From CAWCQC01 sp963819905 (GTDB lineage: Bacteria > Actinomycetota > Thermoleophilia > Gaiellales > Gaiellaceae): a stretch of DNA of 64,000 bases. The notes under the pieces were generated by a model. That model was given only the letters and a program-made list of their open reading frames with translations. It had not been told where the DNA came from and ran no database searches. A program made the position numbers and the translations under genes. Shown piece by piece: positions 63,328 through 64,000 of the stretch. The first letter of the stretch is position 1. Each line of letters begins with the position of its first letter. Where the stretch lies: contig CAWFXP010000009.1 of assembly GCA_963819905.1 (NCBI GenBank), positions 248,001-312,000 of the forward strand, written 5' to 3'.

Positions 63328-63833
63328 CGCGAGGCCGCGCCTCCCGGCTTCCCGAGCGCCTCGGCGACAGCGTGGATCGCGAGCTCGGCCGGCTCGGCGA
63401 TGCGCCAGGTGACAGCGCCGGCCTCGCGGAGATCGTGCGGGCCTGGCCCGGGGCAGTCGGGGAGACGATCGCTCGCAACGCCTGGCCGGCGCGCTTCGCG
63501 CGGGACGGCGCACTCGTCGTCCACACGGCGTCGAGCACCTGGGCGTTCGAGCTCACGCAGCTCGCGGAGACCGTGCGGGGACAGCTCGGACCGGCGGCGC
63601 CGGCGCGGCTGACGTTCGTCGTCGGCGCGATCCCGGAAAGCGGTGCCGAGACCGTCACGAGGGTGGACCAAGAGCTCACAAGGCCCGGCCCGGGAGACGT
63701 CTCGGAAGCGGCCCGGATCGCGAGCGGAATCGCCGATCCAGGGCTGCGCGCGGCGATCGCGAGGGCCGCCGCGGCGTCCCTGGCGAGGTCGCGCCGAGGT
63801 GCCGGCTCGACCGGTCCGTCTGATACACTCTGA
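63324..63833 (+). CDS. dciA: DciA-like protein (DUF721)
   Basis: 169 residues with a DUF721/DciA core (about 30-105): LAEIVRAWPGAVGETIARNA, ARDGALVVHTASSTWAFELT. DciA is the ancestral loader of the replicative helicase in bacteria without DnaC/DnaI. The C-terminal third is low-complexity and variable. ATG overlaps the recF stop (ATGA). Canonical place between recF and gyrB. Confidence 0.87.
   Translation: MTRGRASRLPERLGDSVDRELGRLGDAPGDSAGLAEIVRAWPGAVGETIARNAWPARFARDGALVVHTASSTWAFELTQLAETVRGQLGPAAPARLTFVVGAIPESGAETVTRVDQELTRPGPGDVSEAARIASGIADPGLRAAIARAAAASLARSRRGAGSTGPSDTL
63821..63829 (+). promoter_or_regulatory. extended -10 promoter of gyrB
   Basis: TGATACACT reads as an extended -10 (TGn-TACACT) inside the last codons of dciA. 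Predicted start near 63836, leaving a leader of about 33 nt with AGGG (63858-63861) and a run of seven T before the ATG. Confidence 0.5.
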
Positions 63834-63869
63834 CATAGCAAAATCTCTGCGATCTGCAGGGCTTTTTTT

Positions 63870-64000
63870 ATGAGCGAAGCCAGTTACACCGCCAGCGACA
63901 TCACCGTTCTCGAGGGTCTCGAGCCGGTGCGGCTGCGGCCCGGCATGTACATCGGATCGACAGGGAGTCGCGGTCTCCACCACCTCGTCTTCGAGGTCGT
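63870..64000 (+). CDS. gyrB: DNA gyrase subunit B, 5' part
   Basis: Only the first 43 codons are inside the window. They read SEASYTASDITVLEGLEPVR, then LRPGMYIGSTGSRGLHHLVF, the start of the GHKL ATPase domain with the GMYIGS ATP-lid anchor. ATG 63870 is preceded by AGGG with an 8-nt spacing. The gene runs off the right end. Confidence 0.95.
   Translation, partial: MSEASYTASDITVLEGLEPVRLRPGMYIGSTGSRGLHHLVFEV

Noticed and set aside
63856..63869. T7 run before gyrB as an intrinsic terminator of the recF-dciA transcript
   Set aside because: No stable GC stem precedes it (only a CTGCAG motif) and the T run touches the gyrB ATG; it is better read as part of the gyrB leader.
1..64000. Mobile elements, prophage, CRISPR arrays, restriction or toxin-antitoxin systems
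   Set aside because: No transposase, integrase, att-like repeats at the tRNAs, direct-repeat arrays or defence domains were recognised in either strand.

Overview
The window is very GC-rich, almost entirely coding (largest gap without a gene about 290 bases) and carries the chromosome-origin neighbourhood of an actinobacterium. The order rpmH-rnpA-yidD-yidC-jag-rsmG-parA-parB on one side and dnaA-dnaN-recF-dciA-gyrB on the other is the classic bacterial oriC layout. Gram-positive-type YidC, frequent GTG starts, leaderless TANNNT promoters, an MqnP-type prenyltransferase, TreT and an MptB-like mannosyltransferase point to Actinomycetota, plausibly Thermoleophilia/Gaiellales. That placement is inference. 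No phage, insertion sequence, CRISPR array or other recognisable mobile element is seen.

Layout. 1-8427: 3' part of a nuo operon (nuoG partial, nuoH to nuoN), the proton-pumping NADH:quinone oxidoreductase, with one frame break in nuoL. 8429-11337: flavin disulfide oxidoreductase, UPF0173 hydrolase and DUF1028 protein in the same direction. 11293-13124 (minus): short Ldh_2-family dehydrogenase and Mrp ATPase. 13125-13945: an unknown two-helix membrane protein behind an unusually structured upstream region. 13956-16369 (minus): GNAT acetyltransferase (frame broken), inositol-monophosphatase-like protein, DUF1015. 16411-21475 (plus): YhaM-like HD nuclease, molybdopterin oxidoreductase, a DNRLRE-domain gene remnant on the opposite strand, an M23 peptidase and a CHAD protein. 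21427-25126 (minus): M20 peptidase, DUF1385, methylmalonyl-CoA epimerase, small DUF3107-like protein, YchF. Then rarA, arginase and tRNA-Phe.

28382-38759 (minus) is a run of 14 overlapping or near-touching genes. It joins trehalose-phosphate synthase, molybdenum cofactor genes, a menaquinone prenyltransferase, cytochrome c/heme-handling genes (ccmABCD plus a CcsA/HemX-like protein), hemA-hemC-hemD, a SAM hydrolase and a methyltransferase. Together with the nuo operon it supplies quinone, heme and cytochromes for respiration. Next come TreT, an HtrA/histidine kinase/response regulator operon, a divergent M28-like membrane protein, and a minus-strand cell-envelope operon (DUF2203, MscS, class A PBP, MptB-like transferase, MoeA). 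51308-53922 holds a metal/cobalamin-binding lipoprotein, a HAD hydrolase, a CPBP protease and chorismate mutase. A bifunctional nuclease and a tRNA-Ile overlapping the parB stop lead into the origin genes.

Regulation visible in the sequence: many first-of-operon genes carry a TANNNT -10 hexamer exactly 6 or 7 nt before the start codon, which implies leaderless mRNAs. Several divergent pairs share tiny symmetric promoters. DnaA boxes flank dnaA on both sides, and one parS-like 18-bp palindrome lies in the histidine kinase gene. Two single-base frame breaks (nuoL, GNAT) may be assembly errors. No dedicated new defence or biosynthetic system was found; the most novel candidates are cis-acting and gene-architecture features.
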